Origin: CAYPNF01 sp964411985
GTDB lineage: Bacteria > Verrucomicrobiota > Verrucomicrobiia > Limisphaerales > J093
Assembly: GCA_964411985.1 (NCBI GenBank)
Contig: CAYPNF010000054.1
Span: forward strand, 1-53,947
Direction of reading: 5' to 3'
Length of the DNA: 53,947 nucleotides
The notes beneath the pieces are model-generated. The model had not been told where the DNA came from. It was given only the letters and a program-made list of their open reading frames with translations, and did not search any database. This document shows, one piece after another, positions 26,321-36,046 of this stretch; position 1 is the stretch's first letter; every line of letters begins with the position of its first letter. Position numbers and translations under genes: made by a program.

Positions 26321-29300
26321 ATGACCACCGAAGAGCGCTCAGAGTTGGACCTCCTAAAACAACGACAGGCAATCCTTCAGGAAGAGATGGTGGCGCTGCG
26401 GACTAGGATGGCGGCGTTGGAGGAGGTGGTGAGCACCGAAGGATCACGACCAGCCGTGGTGATTCCTCCCGGGGCGCCAGCGGGCACTCCACCTCCTCCA
26501 GTGATCAGGATCAACGCTCCTCCCGTCCTGGCTGGGCCTTTTCCACCCGGACCCTCTTTGCCAACCGAGTCCATTTTGTCAGATCCGAACTCGTTAGCAG
26601 CCAGTGTCACCGAGCCTACCCCCACTGCTTCGCCGGAGGTTCCTCCGCTCGCGGTCAAACCGCTTCCCATTGAACTACCGCCGTGGCTTCCGCCCGTTCC
26701 TCCTCCCATACAGCCTCCGAAGGTCTCAGCACCGCCTCCGGTGATACCGGATCCAATCTCAGCGGTCACTACCCCACCCGCGCTCGGCGTTGTGCCGGTG
26801 GAAGAAGGCCCCTTACAGCTTCCCAACCCGCCCGTCCTTGAAGCGAAACAGGAACCGTTCGGCCGGGCTGAGTCTCCTCAACCAATCCCGGAGACGGTCG
26901 CAGCCATGCAGCAGGATACTGCCGAAATGCTTGCGCCCGCGGAGGAATCCGAGGGCAAGCCCTCTTTCGAACTACGCCTTGGAACTTACTGGTTGGTGCG
27001 GATAGGGATCGTCATGATCCTGACCGGTCTGGTCTACCTTGCGGGTTACGCCTACAAAAACTACATCGGCCGGATTGGCCCGGTGGGTAAGGTAGCCTTG
27101 CTGTACGTGAGCGGAGCGGTTTTGCTGGGGGCAGGGGCTGCCCTCCAGCGCAAGAACCAGAAGGCAGCCGTGAAGAATTACGGGCAGGTGCTCTTTGCCG
27201 GGGGCCTGGCGACCGTCTACTTTACCACCTATGCGGCCCATTACTTTGAGAATCTGCGTGTGATTACCAGCAGCGCGCTGGACGGAGCGCTGCTTTTGGG
27301 CTGGGCAGGATACATGGTTTGGCTCGCCGACCGGCAGAAGTCCGAGGTGCTTGCCTTCTTCGGCATCGGTCTCGCCTACTACAGTTCGTTCATCACACAG
27401 GTCGGATTGTTCACGCTCTATTCCAACCTCGTCTTGACGGTGGCTTCGATGTTCTTCCTGGTGCGCAACCGGTGGGCCATGCTTTCCGTCGGCAGCCTGA
27501 TCGCCACTTATGCCGGTTTCGCTTTCTGGCGTTTTCACCATAACAACGGCTGGCTCTGGGAGTGGGAGGCTGCTCAGGTATGGAAAGGCAATTGGTTCCT
27601 TGCCAGCTACTGGGTGGTGCTGACTGCCGCCATCTTTCTTTCTCGCGCTCAGGCCCTGGCCGGAGGGGCTCGTGTGGCCTTTCTTACGCTCAACAATGGT
27701 GCCTTCTTCACCTTGGTCATTCTCTCGATGCTGCACGTGAGCCGGGGTTCTTTCTGGATCTTCTGCCTCGGGTATGGTTCAGCGCTGGTGGCCCTGGCGG
27801 CTCTGGCACGGCGGTTCCTGGCAGAGGATATTCTGACCCGCAATGGATATCTGATACAAGGCCTCTTGCTGATCACGGTAGGTTTCATCGCGAGGCTCGC
27901 CGGACTCAACCTCGCCCTCGTCCTTGCTGCGGAGAGCTTGGTGCTTCTGGTGTTGGCAAATCAGCTCCAAAACCGTGTTTTGCAGGTCGGATCCCAAGTC
28001 GTCGCTGCTCTGGCAACGGGCTGGCTCCTCATGGATCCGACGGCTTTCGATGGTGCTGGCCTGTGGCTGGGATCGGCGGTGGGTGCGGTCATGATTTTGA
28101 ATGCCTACCTCGTGCGTCCCCGGAACCTGGGGGATGTCACGCCTTTCTCCTGGCCACCCTTCTTCTTCACGGTTCTCGGCCTCGTCACCTGGTTTCTTGT
28201 TACCTGGCACAACGCAACCTTGCCCTGGCGAGGTTTTGCTTTCGCGTTGGAGAGTACACTTTTCGTCTTGGCCAGTCGTCCCCTGCAAAACAGCACTCTG
28301 ACCCTGGGAGCCTATCCGTTCGCGGTCTTCGGTGTGGGCTATGCGATTCTCTTCCAGAAGCCCTGGGATCAGACCGGCCTCGGAACTGGGGTGGCGACAG
28401 GTGTCTTGATGCTCTTGAACGCGAGTTGGCGGCGCGCGCTGACGTTGTCCTACCAGGAGAGTCCATCCAACCAGCAGGAATCTGGGCCGAAGGGCTCTTC
28501 CGGCGTCGCCACCACAAGTGAATCTCCCACTGCCGCTCAACTTCTACAGGTGGGTCTCTATACCGTTCTGGCGCTGGGAGTGTGGTTGGTAACGACCTGG
28601 AACAACACCCAACCCGAATGGCGTGGGCTGATCGTAGCAGCGGAAGCCGCAGCCTGCCTGGTGGCCAGGGGACTTCTGAAGAATTCGCTACTGGGATACG
28701 GCGGGTGCGTTCTGGCGGCATTGGCAGTGGGTTGGCATCTCAGCTTGTTGGCGCCTGACCAGCCGCGCACTTTGGGGGCCGGGGCGGCGATCGGCGGGCT
28801 CATGCTCTTCGGTTCGGTGTGGACCCGCATCCGCAACCCTGAAACCTCCTCCACCCCCCGCCGACTCGAGCCGATCTATTTCTCCGCGCTCGCTCAAGTG
28901 ATGTGGTTGGCGACCACCTGGTATGCGCCCGCAGACTGGCGTCCGTTGATTTTCGGGGGCGAGAGTGTCTCCCTCCTGTTTGCCAGCCGTTTCCTCCGGA
29001 TTCCCGCTCTCGAGGTAGGAAGCTATCTCGCCGGCTTCTTGGGAGTCGGCCTGGGGATTTGGGAAATGCAGCGAATGGACCCCGCCGGAGCCTGGCGCGG
29101 CGCGGTGATTGGCGGGCTCATGCTTCTAAGTGCATTCGAGCATCGCTTGCATCGTCAGGATCTGGATCCGCAGAAGAGGACCCTGCAGGAAACCGTCTTC
29201 ACAGTCCTGGCCGTTGTGATGTGGCTGGCAACGACGTGGCAGAATACTACTTCCGCCTGGCGTGGGTTGTTTCTGGGCGCGGAGAGTGTTGCCTTCCTCG

Positions 29301-30844
29301 TCGGGGGTGGACTGGCCAACAATCGCACCTTGCGGTTTGGGGCGTATGGCTTTGCCTCGTTGGCCGTGGGTACGGCTCTATTCGAGATGATGGTTCAACT
29401 CCCGTCGGTTCAGCCAGAGTTGCGCATGGGACGGTACCAGGGAATGGCTTTGGGACTGCTCATGGTACTGAACGCTCTCTGGGAGCGACGTTCGGCGCCC
29501 GAGGCAACGACAGAGTTCCGCCCAACCACGGTCCTCTTCACCAGTCTGGGGTTGGCTACCTGGTTTGGCGCCACGATCACCTTCGCCTCCCCGAATTGGA
29601 TGGCCCCGCTGCTCGCTATCGAGGCCGTAATCCTTACCGGAGCGTGGTATCTGCTGCGTCTGCGAGAACTCGCGCTTTTTGGGCAAGTCTTCCTCACCGC
29701 AGGCCAAGTGGGCTGCATCCTCTCCCTCCAGCTCGGTCAGGCGTCTTTGGGTGACTGGCAGGCACCTCTCGTGATGGTGTTGTCCTTGGGCCTTCTTCAC
29801 TGGTGGCAGCACCAAAAAGGGCTTTCCTGTTCTGACGCCCTTCGAATGACCTGGCAGATCCTGCACTCTCTTGCGGCTGCGGGGATCCTCTTCTTCTGGC
29901 TCTGGCCCAAGTTCACCCCGCAAACCTGGTTGGCTCTGACTTCCGGGTTGGCCGTGGCGGTGACCTGCTATGGCGTCCTCACCCGTACCTGGTTCCTGGC
30001 CGGTTTCGGGCAGGTTTTCCTCCTGCTCAGCAGTGTCGAGTTCGGCATCCAACTCTATGCACGTTCCTCTCACCCGGCCTGGTATTGGGCCCTGGCCCCG
30101 ATCGCCACGCTGTTCGCCTTTGCAGGGCCCTTCCGCCGATGGCTTGAGGAGCGAGGGTTAATTCCGGAGCCAATGCGCAGGCCCCTTTGGGCGGTCGGCA
30201 ACTTCTACCGATGCCTGGGAGGTTTCATGTCCCTGGGGTGGGTTTTTGAGTATATCCCCCAGGCGGACCGTTTCTGGTTCCTGGTGTTCGTGGGACTGTG
30301 CTTCTTTGCTTGGGGAGCCTGGCGGCGCGAGGAGGAGCCCCTTTGGGTTGGTTTGGGTTTCGAGAGTGTAGGCTTCTTCGCCTTCTGGTATTTACTGACC
30401 TCTCCCTCCGTCGTCTATGGACCGAACCTCCTTGCGATTATCGCTCTCCTGGGTCAGCAGCAGATGGTGCGACGTCGGCCAGCTTGGTTCCCACTTCCCG
30501 CGATCGTGCACCCGGCTTTGATTCTTCTCGGAGGTTGCAGCGTGTGGTTGTTCTTTTCTCGACTCGTCATGGTCAAAGCAGGCGGTTTTACCTTCTATTT
30601 GACCGCCACTTGGGCCATCCTGGCGTTGCTGTTGTTCTGCGCAGGCTTCCTGCTGCGCGAACGGGTCTACCGCTGGCATGGCTTGGCGGTGCTTGGGTGC
30701 GCTCTGGCTCGGGTCGGTCTGGTAGACGTCTGGAAGTTGGACACGATTTATCGCGTCCTGAGTTTCATGGCCTTGGGCGTGGTGCTGCTTGTGCTGGGTT
30801 TCATTTATAACCGCCACCAGGAGAAGATCCGCGAGTGGCTGTAG
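26321..30844 (+). CDS. DUF2339 multi-pass membrane protein
   Basis: The 1507-residue protein starts at an ATG with AAGGAG about 13 nt upstream. Residues 5-38 form a coiled coil (leucine heptads around LLKQRQAILQEEM). Residues 45-205 are rich in proline, and the rest (about 220 on) is a long series of hydrophobic helices, probably more than 30. The first membrane stretch has LGTYWLVRIGIVMILTG and YKNYIGRIGPVGKV, which are typical of DUF2339. The body repeats a unit of about 130 residues containing W-L-x-T-T-W and a W-R-G-L stretch, so the protein grew by duplication. The family is of unknown function; the cytoplasmic coiled coil and proline region suggest a partner protein. The DUF4832 gene follows after 10 bp. 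Confidence 0.9.
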   Translation: MTTEERSELDLLKQRQAILQEEMVALRTRMAALEEVVSTEGSRPAVVIPPGAPAGTPPPPVIRINAPPVLAGPFPPGPSLPTESILSDPNSLAASVTEPTPTASPEVPPLAVKPLPIELPPWLPPVPPPIQPPKVSAPPPVIPDPISAVTTPPALGVVPVEEGPLQLPNPPVLEAKQEPFGRAESPQPIPETVAAMQQDTAEMLAPAEESEGKPSFELRLGTYWLVRIGIVMILTGLVYLAGYAYKNYIGRIGPVGKVALLYVSGAVLLGAGAALQRKNQKAAVKNYGQVLFAGGLATVYFTTYAAHYFENLRVITSSALDGALLLGWAGYMVWLADRQKSEVLAFFGIGLAYYSSFITQVGLFTLYSNLVLTVASMFFLVRNRWAMLSVGSLIATYAGFAFWRFHHNNGWLWEWEAAQVWKGNWFLASYWVVLTAAIFLSRAQALAGGARVAFLTLNNGAFFTLVILSMLHVSRGSFWIFCLGYGSALVALAALARRFLAEDILTRNGYLIQGLLLITVGFIARLAGLNLALVLAAESLVLLVLANQLQNRVLQVGSQVVAALATGWLLMDPTAFDGAGLWLGSAVGAVMILNAYLVRPRNLGDVTPFSWPPFFFTVLGLVTWFLVTWHNATLPWRGFAFALESTLFVLASRPLQNSTLTLGAYPFAVFGVGYAILFQKPWDQTGLGTGVATGVLMLLNASWRRALTLSYQESPSNQQESGPKGSSGVATTSESPTAAQLLQVGLYTVLALGVWLVTTWNNTQPEWRGLIVAAEAAACLVARGLLKNSLLGYGGCVLAALAVGWHLSLLAPDQPRTLGAGAAIGGLMLFGSVWTRIRNPETSSTPRRLEPIYFSALAQVMWLATTWYAPADWRPLIFGGESVSLLFASRFLRIPALEVGSYLAGFLGVGLGIWEMQRMDPAGAWRGAVIGGLMLLSAFEHRLHRQDLDPQKRTLQETVFTVLAVVMWLATTWQNTTSAWRGLFLGAESVAFLVGGGLANNRTLRFGAYGFASLAVGTALFEMMVQLPSVQPELRMGRYQGMALGLLMVLNALWERRSAPEATTEFRPTTVLFTSLGLATWFGATITFASPNWMAPLLAIEAVILTGAWYLLRLRELALFGQVFLTAGQVGCILSLQLGQASLGDWQAPLVMVLSLGLLHWWQHQKGLSCSDALRMTWQILHSLAAAGILFFWLWPKFTPQTWLALTSGLAVAVTCYGVLTRTWFLAGFGQVFLLLSSVEFGIQLYARSSHPAWYWALAPIATLFAFAGPFRRWLEERGLIPEPMRRPLWAVGNFYRCLGGFMSLGWVFEYIPQADRFWFLVFVGLCFFAWGAWRREEEPLWVGLGFESVGFFAFWYLLTSPSVVYGPNLLAIIALLGQQQMVRRRPAWFPLPAIVHPALILLGGCSVWLFFSRLVMVKAGGFTFYLTATWAILALLLFCAGFLLRERVYRWHGLAVLGCALARVGLVDVWKLDTIYRVLSFMALGVVLLVLGFIYNRHQEKIREWL

Positions 30845-30854
30845 AAAGAGTTGT

Positions 30855-32234
30855 ATGGGTTGGAAATGCCAAATGGGATGGGAATGGGTGGCAATGGGTC
30901 TCCTTGGGGTGGCAACCTCGCTCGCCGCCGCAGGCGAAGTCGCTCCATCTTCGTTGCATCGAACGCAGTTCCGGGAGGTCGACACCCTGTTTGCCAACCC
31001 CGGCCAGGGCTGGATGAGTCAGCAACGCGCTCCTCGTGGCGAACCGCGATTTCCCTGCTCCGTGGTGTACATCCGGTTCAATTGGGTCGATGCCGAACCG
31101 GAAGAAGGCCGATACAACTGGAAGGTGATCGACGACGTGGTCGGGGCCTGGAAAGCGAAGGGGTGTGCCGTGGCCCTGCGGGTGATGACCTGTAACGCCC
31201 ACAGCAGCGGCTACTATACCTCCCCCCAATGGTTATTCGACGCCGGATGCAAGAGCCATGAGTACCTGCGTGGCGGCGATGACCCAACCAGTGGAGGGAA
31301 ACGCATCCCTCGCATTGAACCGGATTACGCAGACCCGATCTATCTCGCGAAGCACGGGGCGTTTCTCAAAGCCCTGGGAGAACGCTACGATGGCCGGCCC
31401 GAGGTCGAGTTTCTCGATATCGGCTCTTACGGAATCTGGGGCGAATGGCACACGTCGAATCCCGCCACGGTCGAGGTACGAAAACAGATTGTGGATCTCT
31501 ACCTTGAGGCGTTTCGCAAAACCCCGCTCGTATTCATGTCCGACGACGCCGAAGTGCTGAAGTACGCACTCGCCAAAGGCACCGGCTTTCGGCGGGATGG
31601 GGTTGGGTCGCCCTGGCATGAACAGAATTGGATCGGCTCAGCCAAGTACGCTGGAATACCCGATATGGCGGACACCTGGAAACGAGCCCCGGTCGTGTTC
31701 GAATGGTTTGGCGACTACGCGTATCTGCAGTCGAAAAACTGGTCGTTTGACGCCGCAGTGAACTTCATGCTCACGAACCATGTCACCCTCATCAACGACA
31801 ACGTGGGGAAGGTTCCGCCTGAAGCCATGCCTCAGCTGGAGAAGTTGGCCCGTCTGGCCGGAGCCCGATTTGTACTCCGCGAGCTCGAACATCCCCGGTC
31901 CGTCTCTCCGGGGGGCTCCCTGCCGTTGAAGATGAAATGGGCCAACGTCGGTGTGGGGAAACTGTACCATCCGCATGTTGTGCGGGTCATACTGCTCAGC
32001 TCGGACGGGCAACCCGCCGCCTCCTCTGATCTGAAGGCGCAACCTGTGGAGTGGCTGCCCGGAGAACGGACCTTGGAGGAATCCTGGACGCTTCCGGCCA
32101 GCCTGAAGCAGGGGCGCTACCGTCTCGCTCTATGCATGGTGGATCCTACGAGCCAACGCCGCCCCTTTCGCCTGGCCATGGAGGCCCCTGAAACCGACGG
32201 GCGCTATACCGTCAGCGAAGTCGAAGTCAAGTAA
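30855..32234 (+). CDS. Secreted DUF4832-type TIM-barrel protein (paralogue)
   Basis: The protein has 459 residues from the ATG at 30855, which has AAAGAG at a 5-nt spacing. The N-terminus is hydrophobic with repeated Trp and Met residues (MGWKCQMGWEWVAMGLLGV), an odd but plausible signal peptide. The barrel part contains NPGQGW, YIRFNWVDAEPEEG and SYGIWGEWHTSNP, where the Glu of GxWGEWH is the best catalytic candidate. A C-terminal beta-sandwich (DUF4832 type) follows. The W-x-x-x-E-P-E-x-G-x-Y-x-W pattern is that of glycosidase-like TIM barrels. It sits downstream of the DUF2339 gene with a 10-bp gap and converges on lpxD. The substrate is unknown. Confidence 0.85.
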   Translation: MGWKCQMGWEWVAMGLLGVATSLAAAGEVAPSSLHRTQFREVDTLFANPGQGWMSQQRAPRGEPRFPCSVVYIRFNWVDAEPEEGRYNWKVIDDVVGAWKAKGCAVALRVMTCNAHSSGYYTSPQWLFDAGCKSHEYLRGGDDPTSGGKRIPRIEPDYADPIYLAKHGAFLKALGERYDGRPEVEFLDIGSYGIWGEWHTSNPATVEVRKQIVDLYLEAFRKTPLVFMSDDAEVLKYALAKGTGFRRDGVGSPWHEQNWIGSAKYAGIPDMADTWKRAPVVFEWFGDYAYLQSKNWSFDAAVNFMLTNHVTLINDNVGKVPPEAMPQLEKLARLAGARFVLRELEHPRSVSPGGSLPLKMKWANVGVGKLYHPHVVRVILLSSDGQPAASSDLKAQPVEWLPGERTLEESWTLPASLKQGRYRLALCMVDPTSQRRPFRLAMEAPETDGRYTVSEVEVK

Positions 32235-32272
32235 CGCAGTCGGGACTGGGCAGGCAAGGGAAGGCGCGCCGG

Positions 32273-33328
32273 CTATGAAGTTGCGGAAAGGTCTGGGGTT
32301 TCCACTTGTGCCCGAAGTTGCTCCACCTGCTTCTCCAGCGCTCGCAACCTGTGAAGGACTTCAGGTAGATGCTGTCCGGCGATGATCTGGCGCTTGGCCT
32401 GTTTGTCAGGCACGGCGGGGATGCCAAGCACTTTTCCCCCGTCTGGAATGTCGCGCATCACCCCCGACTTGGCTCCGATCGTGACTTGGTTGCCGATCTT
32501 CAGGTGATCCGCGATGCCCGATTGTGCTGCGACCACGCAGTAATCGCCAAGGCTCGTGCTCCCCGCAAAACCGACCTGTCCGGTGATGATGCAGTGTTTG
32601 CCGAGGACTACATTATGCGCCACGTGGACCAGGTTGTCGATCTTGGTGCCTTGACCAATGACCGTAGCCCCCAGAGCCCCACGGTCGATGGCCGTGTTGG
32701 CGCCAATCTCCACATCGTCCTGGACGATCACCTTTCCCAGCTGGAGGACCTTTCGGTGTCGCCCCCCGTCCAGCACATAGCCGTATCCGTCGGATCCGAT
32801 GACAGTGCCAGCATGGATGACGACCCGGTTGCCGATTTGGGACTGTGCGTAAATCACGACATTCGGGAACAAGCAGACATCCTCACCTACCGTGCAGTCC
32901 TCCCCCAAGTGATTGCCACCCATCAACACCGAACGGGCGCCTAAACGGACGCGCGCCCCCACTACACAGTGAGGGCCGATATGGGCAGTGGGGTCGACCT
33001 GTGCAGAGGGATCGATCACCGCGTTGGGGTGCACTCCCTGGCATGGTTGGGTCTGGGGAAAGAAAATGGGGAGGATTCTAGCCACGGCAATCCTCGCGTT
33101 GGTAACCCGAATCACCACCTTGTCCGGAGACGTGAAAGGGCCTACAACCAGAATGGCCGAGGCCTGGCTATGCTCTGCCAAGGTAAAGTAGGCTTCGGTC
33201 TCGGCGAAGGTGAGGTCACCAGAACGCGCGCAGTTGGCTGGCGCAAAGCCGGTAAGTTGCACGGATCCATCCCCCAGGAGTTCCCCCTGGAGTTGTTCCG
33301 CGATTTGGGAAGCAGTATGCGACATCAT
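32273..33328 (-). CDS. lpxD: UDP-3-O-acylglucosamine N-acyltransferase
   Basis: The 351-residue protein has the LpxD layout: an N-terminal uridine-binding domain (about residues 1-100), a left-handed beta-helix of hexapeptide repeats (about 105-320) and a C-terminal helix (LRALEKQVEQLRAQ). The conserved block NLVHVAHNVVLGKHC holds the catalytic His expected for LpxD. E. coli LpxD has 341 residues. The enzyme adds the second acyl chain to lipid A precursor in the cytoplasm, so the organism should make lipid A. The gene stands apart from any lpxA, fabZ or bamA partner within the window, unlike in many bacteria. The start has two adjacent ATGs (33328 and 33325) and no clear ribosome binding site. 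Confidence 0.97.
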   Translation of the reverse strand: MMSHTASQIAEQLQGELLGDGSVQLTGFAPANCARSGDLTFAETEAYFTLAEHSQASAILVVGPFTSPDKVVIRVTNARIAVARILPIFFPQTQPCQGVHPNAVIDPSAQVDPTAHIGPHCVVGARVRLGARSVLMGGNHLGEDCTVGEDVCLFPNVVIYAQSQIGNRVVIHAGTVIGSDGYGYVLDGGRHRKVLQLGKVIVQDDVEIGANTAIDRGALGATVIGQGTKIDNLVHVAHNVVLGKHCIITGQVGFAGSTSLGDYCVVAAQSGIADHLKIGNQVTIGAKSGVMRDIPDGGKVLGIPAVPDKQAKRQIIAGQHLPEVLHRLRALEKQVEQLRAQVETPDLSATS

Positions 33329-33532
33329 AGAAGGGGGGAGTCAGAGGTTGGTCGGTCTTTAATATAAGTTAATCTCAACCATTTCCTTAGGAGTGGCAAG
33401 CAGCAAAACGACAAAACCAAATTCAAAGCGTCAAGAGGCAGTGGACGAGATTCTGAGATGGAAAACTGGATTCGGGTCTTACAGTAGTCCTTGCATATTT
33501 CCACCCAGACCTCTGAAGTGTTTGGATTCAAC

Positions 33533-33919
33533 ATGCAAGCTCAGGAAATGGATTGGAACAAACTTAAGCAATTCGCAGTAGAAGAAGTGAACCAAACCAT
33601 GGCCGCTCTGCCGTTGCGCCTGCGTGAGCACGCCGCCCGTCTGCCGGTCACTCTCGAACGATCTCCCAGCCAAGCGCTCATCGACGACGGATTCGAGCCT
33701 GACCTGCTGGGGCTCTACGTTGGTCCTTCCTACGAGGACATGGAAACGGCAGCAGCGGATCTGCCACCTCAGATTATCCTGTTCCTGGAGTGCCTGTGGG
33801 ACTTCTGCGAAGGCGATGAACAGGCCTTCCGCGAGGAGGTCCGCACCACGTACCTCCACGAGTTAGGCCATTACCTTGGCTTGGACGAGGGCGATCTGGA
33901 AGAGCGCGGATTAGAGTGA
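33533..33919 (+). CDS. Small zinc metallopeptidase family protein
   Basis: The protein has 128 residues from the ATG at 33533 (GGA 6 nt upstream); the frame is open back to a TTG at 33491. The zincin motif HELGH is at residues 109-113, with acidic residues just after it (LDEGDLEERG). The earlier GLYVGPSYEDM stretch matches the small metallopeptidase family once named DUF1025 (TTHA0227 type). Members have the minimal zincin fold; their substrates are not established. It is divergent from lpxD and runs into the GH27 gene end with only 14 bp between the stops. Confidence 0.88.
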   Translation: MQAQEMDWNKLKQFAVEEVNQTMAALPLRLREHAARLPVTLERSPSQALIDDGFEPDLLGLYVGPSYEDMETAAADLPPQIILFLECLWDFCEGDEQAFREEVRTTYLHELGHYLGLDEGDLEERGLE

Positions 33920-33933
33920 ATCCTCTCTTTCGC

Positions 33934-35916
33934 CTACTTGCTCCAGGTCCGCAGGAGTAACACTGCACGCCTCGGCACGATCGCCTTGTAAGACCCTTGG
34001 GACTTGCCGAGATCCTTGTGCCGCCAGACATCGCGGACTTTCTGCGCTTTTGGCAATCCTAACGCCGACCAGTTCGCCACCAGTTCGGCGGGAACCTCAC
34101 CTTTGTTACAGAGGCCCACCGCGTGGCTGCCATCCACCAACCGCTTGACCATGACAAAAGTGTCGTCACCAAGCATGACCACCTTGGCTGATTCACCCAG
34201 CGGGTCTTGGTCGATCTCTATCACCTCTGGATTGCACAGCACGTTGATCGTGAATGGGTCGAGCTTGGACATGTCCCCACTGAAGAAGAGTGGCGACGCC
34301 ATCAGCGCCCACAGCGACATGAAGGAATACTGTTCGTTGGGAGTGAGAGGGCAGGGTTGTGGCTGTCCTCCTTCGCGAGCGTTCCCCACATACCCGATCT
34401 GCACATAATCCGGGTCGTTCCAACTCCCTGGCTTGGAGTGGTTCCGGTGTTCGGCGTTCTTGAGCGCCACCTCGAAGATTCGATTGAGTTCGAAGCCAAG
34501 GTCACCGGAGGTGCGCCAGGAATGGCCTCCGACAGACTCGCCCCATTTCCATACTTCGCCCATTCCGTACTGGCAGAGGTTGAAGAGGATGTCCCGGGGC
34601 TGCTGCTTGAGCAAATCACCCATTTGCTGGTAGGGTTTCTTTAGCGCCTCCAGGCTCGAGTCACCTTTCACGACATCACCGTAGGAACACCAATCGTACT
34701 TGAGAAAGTCGAAGCCCCAATCGGCGATGCTCTTGGCATCCTGAGCCTCGTGTTGATAAGCTCCCGCAAACCCGCCACAAGTAAGAGGCCCGGGCGAGGT
34801 ATACGTGCCCGCTTTGAGGCCCTTGCTGTGGATGTAATCCGTCAAGGCCTTCATATCCGGGAAATGTTTGTTTGGGAGAAGCCGGCCCTGCTCATCCCGC
34901 AATGGCCCCACTCGCAACGGATCGGCCTGCTTGGGCGCGAACATCCAACAGTCGTCGATGTTGACATACTGATATCCAACATCTGCCATCCCGGAACTGA
35001 CCATGATGTCGGCCGCTTCGCGCATCATCTTATCGGTGACGCGGTCGTAGTGAGCATACCAATGGTTCCAGCCCATCGAGGGGGTCAGGGACAGGGTGTC
35101 ACCCGAGACGATTCGGAACGACCGTTTGGCATTTCCCTGGGCGTTCTTTGCTTGCAGTGTGACCTGGTATTCCCCGCGAGAGGGAGCCGTGCCGGTGATG
35201 ATGCCGGTCCCTGCGTTCAAATGCAGCCCTGTCGGGAGTCCCTTCGCCGAGAAGGTCATGGGGCGAGTTCCGGTGGCGGGGATCCGGTAGAGGAAAGGAT
35301 GGGTGGGGCGGCACCCGTAGAGCAACGGCCCGTTGATTTTCGGCTTAGGCCCGGGCGACGGGGTCAGAATCTCTGCTTTCTCCACAGGAATAGGGACCGT
35401 TTTTGGGGCTGGACCACTGCCTACGAAGACTGCCTCCGCCCAGTCGGCATGATCGAATTCCACTCCATCTCCAGCGTCACCGACAATGAGGGCGATCTGC
35501 TCCAGGCCGGCTACGCTCAAGTCGACTTTTTTGGCAGCGTCCCCTCGGCGCATGACCCCGGAATCCCAGAGAGTCCTCCCTTCTCCAATGACTTTGAACT
35601 GGATCGAACTCTTGGGTTGACTGGCGGAATCGTCGACCCCTACGAAAGCCCGAAACCGGTCCGATCCTTTGTCCAGGCGCACCCACACCAAGCTCCTGGC
35701 GTGCGTGGACACCCCATGGGCGTAGGCGTGCCCGGCGATGGTGAGCTGCTTGCCGGTGATCGACTTGTCCGCCTGGGGTTTGCCCCATCCGGCGGACATG
35801 AGGCTCAAGTCCAGGGTGGAGAGCCGGGTTTCGCCAGCCAGCAGGAGAGAGGGCAGCAGGGCGAGGGAACATGCTGCTTTCAGCAGAACAGGAGGGCAGG
35901 GGTTGGAAAAGTGCAT
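33934..35916 (-). CDS. Secreted GH27 alpha-galactosidase with NPCBM-like and Ig-like domains
   Basis: The protein has 660 residues from the ATG at 35916. A signal peptide (about 1-27) leads to an NPCBM-like domain (30-165) with GKPQADKSITGKQLTI and AYAHGVSTHARS. A putative-Ig (He_PIG) domain follows (190-270, with GLPTGLHLNAGTGIITGTA), and then the GH27 barrel (275-660). SLTPSMGWNHW and YVNIDDCWM mark the family. The nucleophile is Asp408 in LKYDWC, and the acid/base is probably Asp472 in TSGDLG. The enzyme should release terminal alpha-linked galactose in the periplasm or outside the cell. The frame runs on to 36117, but that part is opposite the divergent gene and has no domain. No clear ribosome binding site is visible. 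Confidence 0.95.
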   Translation of the reverse strand: MHFSNPCPPVLLKAACSLALLPSLLLAGETRLSTLDLSLMSAGWGKPQADKSITGKQLTIAGHAYAHGVSTHARSLVWVRLDKGSDRFRAFVGVDDSASQPKSSIQFKVIGEGRTLWDSGVMRRGDAAKKVDLSVAGLEQIALIVGDAGDGVEFDHADWAEAVFVGSGPAPKTVPIPVEKAEILTPSPGPKPKINGPLLYGCRPTHPFLYRIPATGTRPMTFSAKGLPTGLHLNAGTGIITGTAPSRGEYQVTLQAKNAQGNAKRSFRIVSGDTLSLTPSMGWNHWYAHYDRVTDKMMREAADIMVSSGMADVGYQYVNIDDCWMFAPKQADPLRVGPLRDEQGRLLPNKHFPDMKALTDYIHSKGLKAGTYTSPGPLTCGGFAGAYQHEAQDAKSIADWGFDFLKYDWCSYGDVVKGDSSLEALKKPYQQMGDLLKQQPRDILFNLCQYGMGEVWKWGESVGGHSWRTSGDLGFELNRIFEVALKNAEHRNHSKPGSWNDPDYVQIGYVGNAREGGQPQPCPLTPNEQYSFMSLWALMASPLFFSGDMSKLDPFTINVLCNPEVIEIDQDPLGESAKVVMLGDDTFVMVKRLVDGSHAVGLCNKGEVPAELVANWSALGLPKAQKVRDVWRHKDLGKSQGSYKAIVPRRAVLLLRTWSK

Positions 35917-36046
35917 GATGAGGCAATTGTCCCTGCCCAGCCACGAGAGGCAAGCCAAAATACCCCGCCCTGATCGGGCAGGGTTTCCGGGGTTCTTTCT
36001 TGGTTTGACACGTGACCCACTGCAGGTTGGTATAGCCCCTATCAAT

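Noticed and set aside
33329..33532. A sigma-70-type promoter in the AT-rich stretch between lpxD and the zincin gene
   Set aside because: TTGAGA and TATATT are visible on the lpxD strand, but their spacing (6 bp) is wrong for a -35/-10 pair.
34750..35973. A 407-codon open frame opposite the GH27 gene
   Set aside because: The GH27 frame has an intact catalytic domain and the opposite translation has low complexity and no domain.
35738..36046. Upstream extension of the isomerase-like frame
   Set aside because: It lies opposite the 5' end of the GH27 gene, and the ATG at 36047 starts a clear signal peptide.
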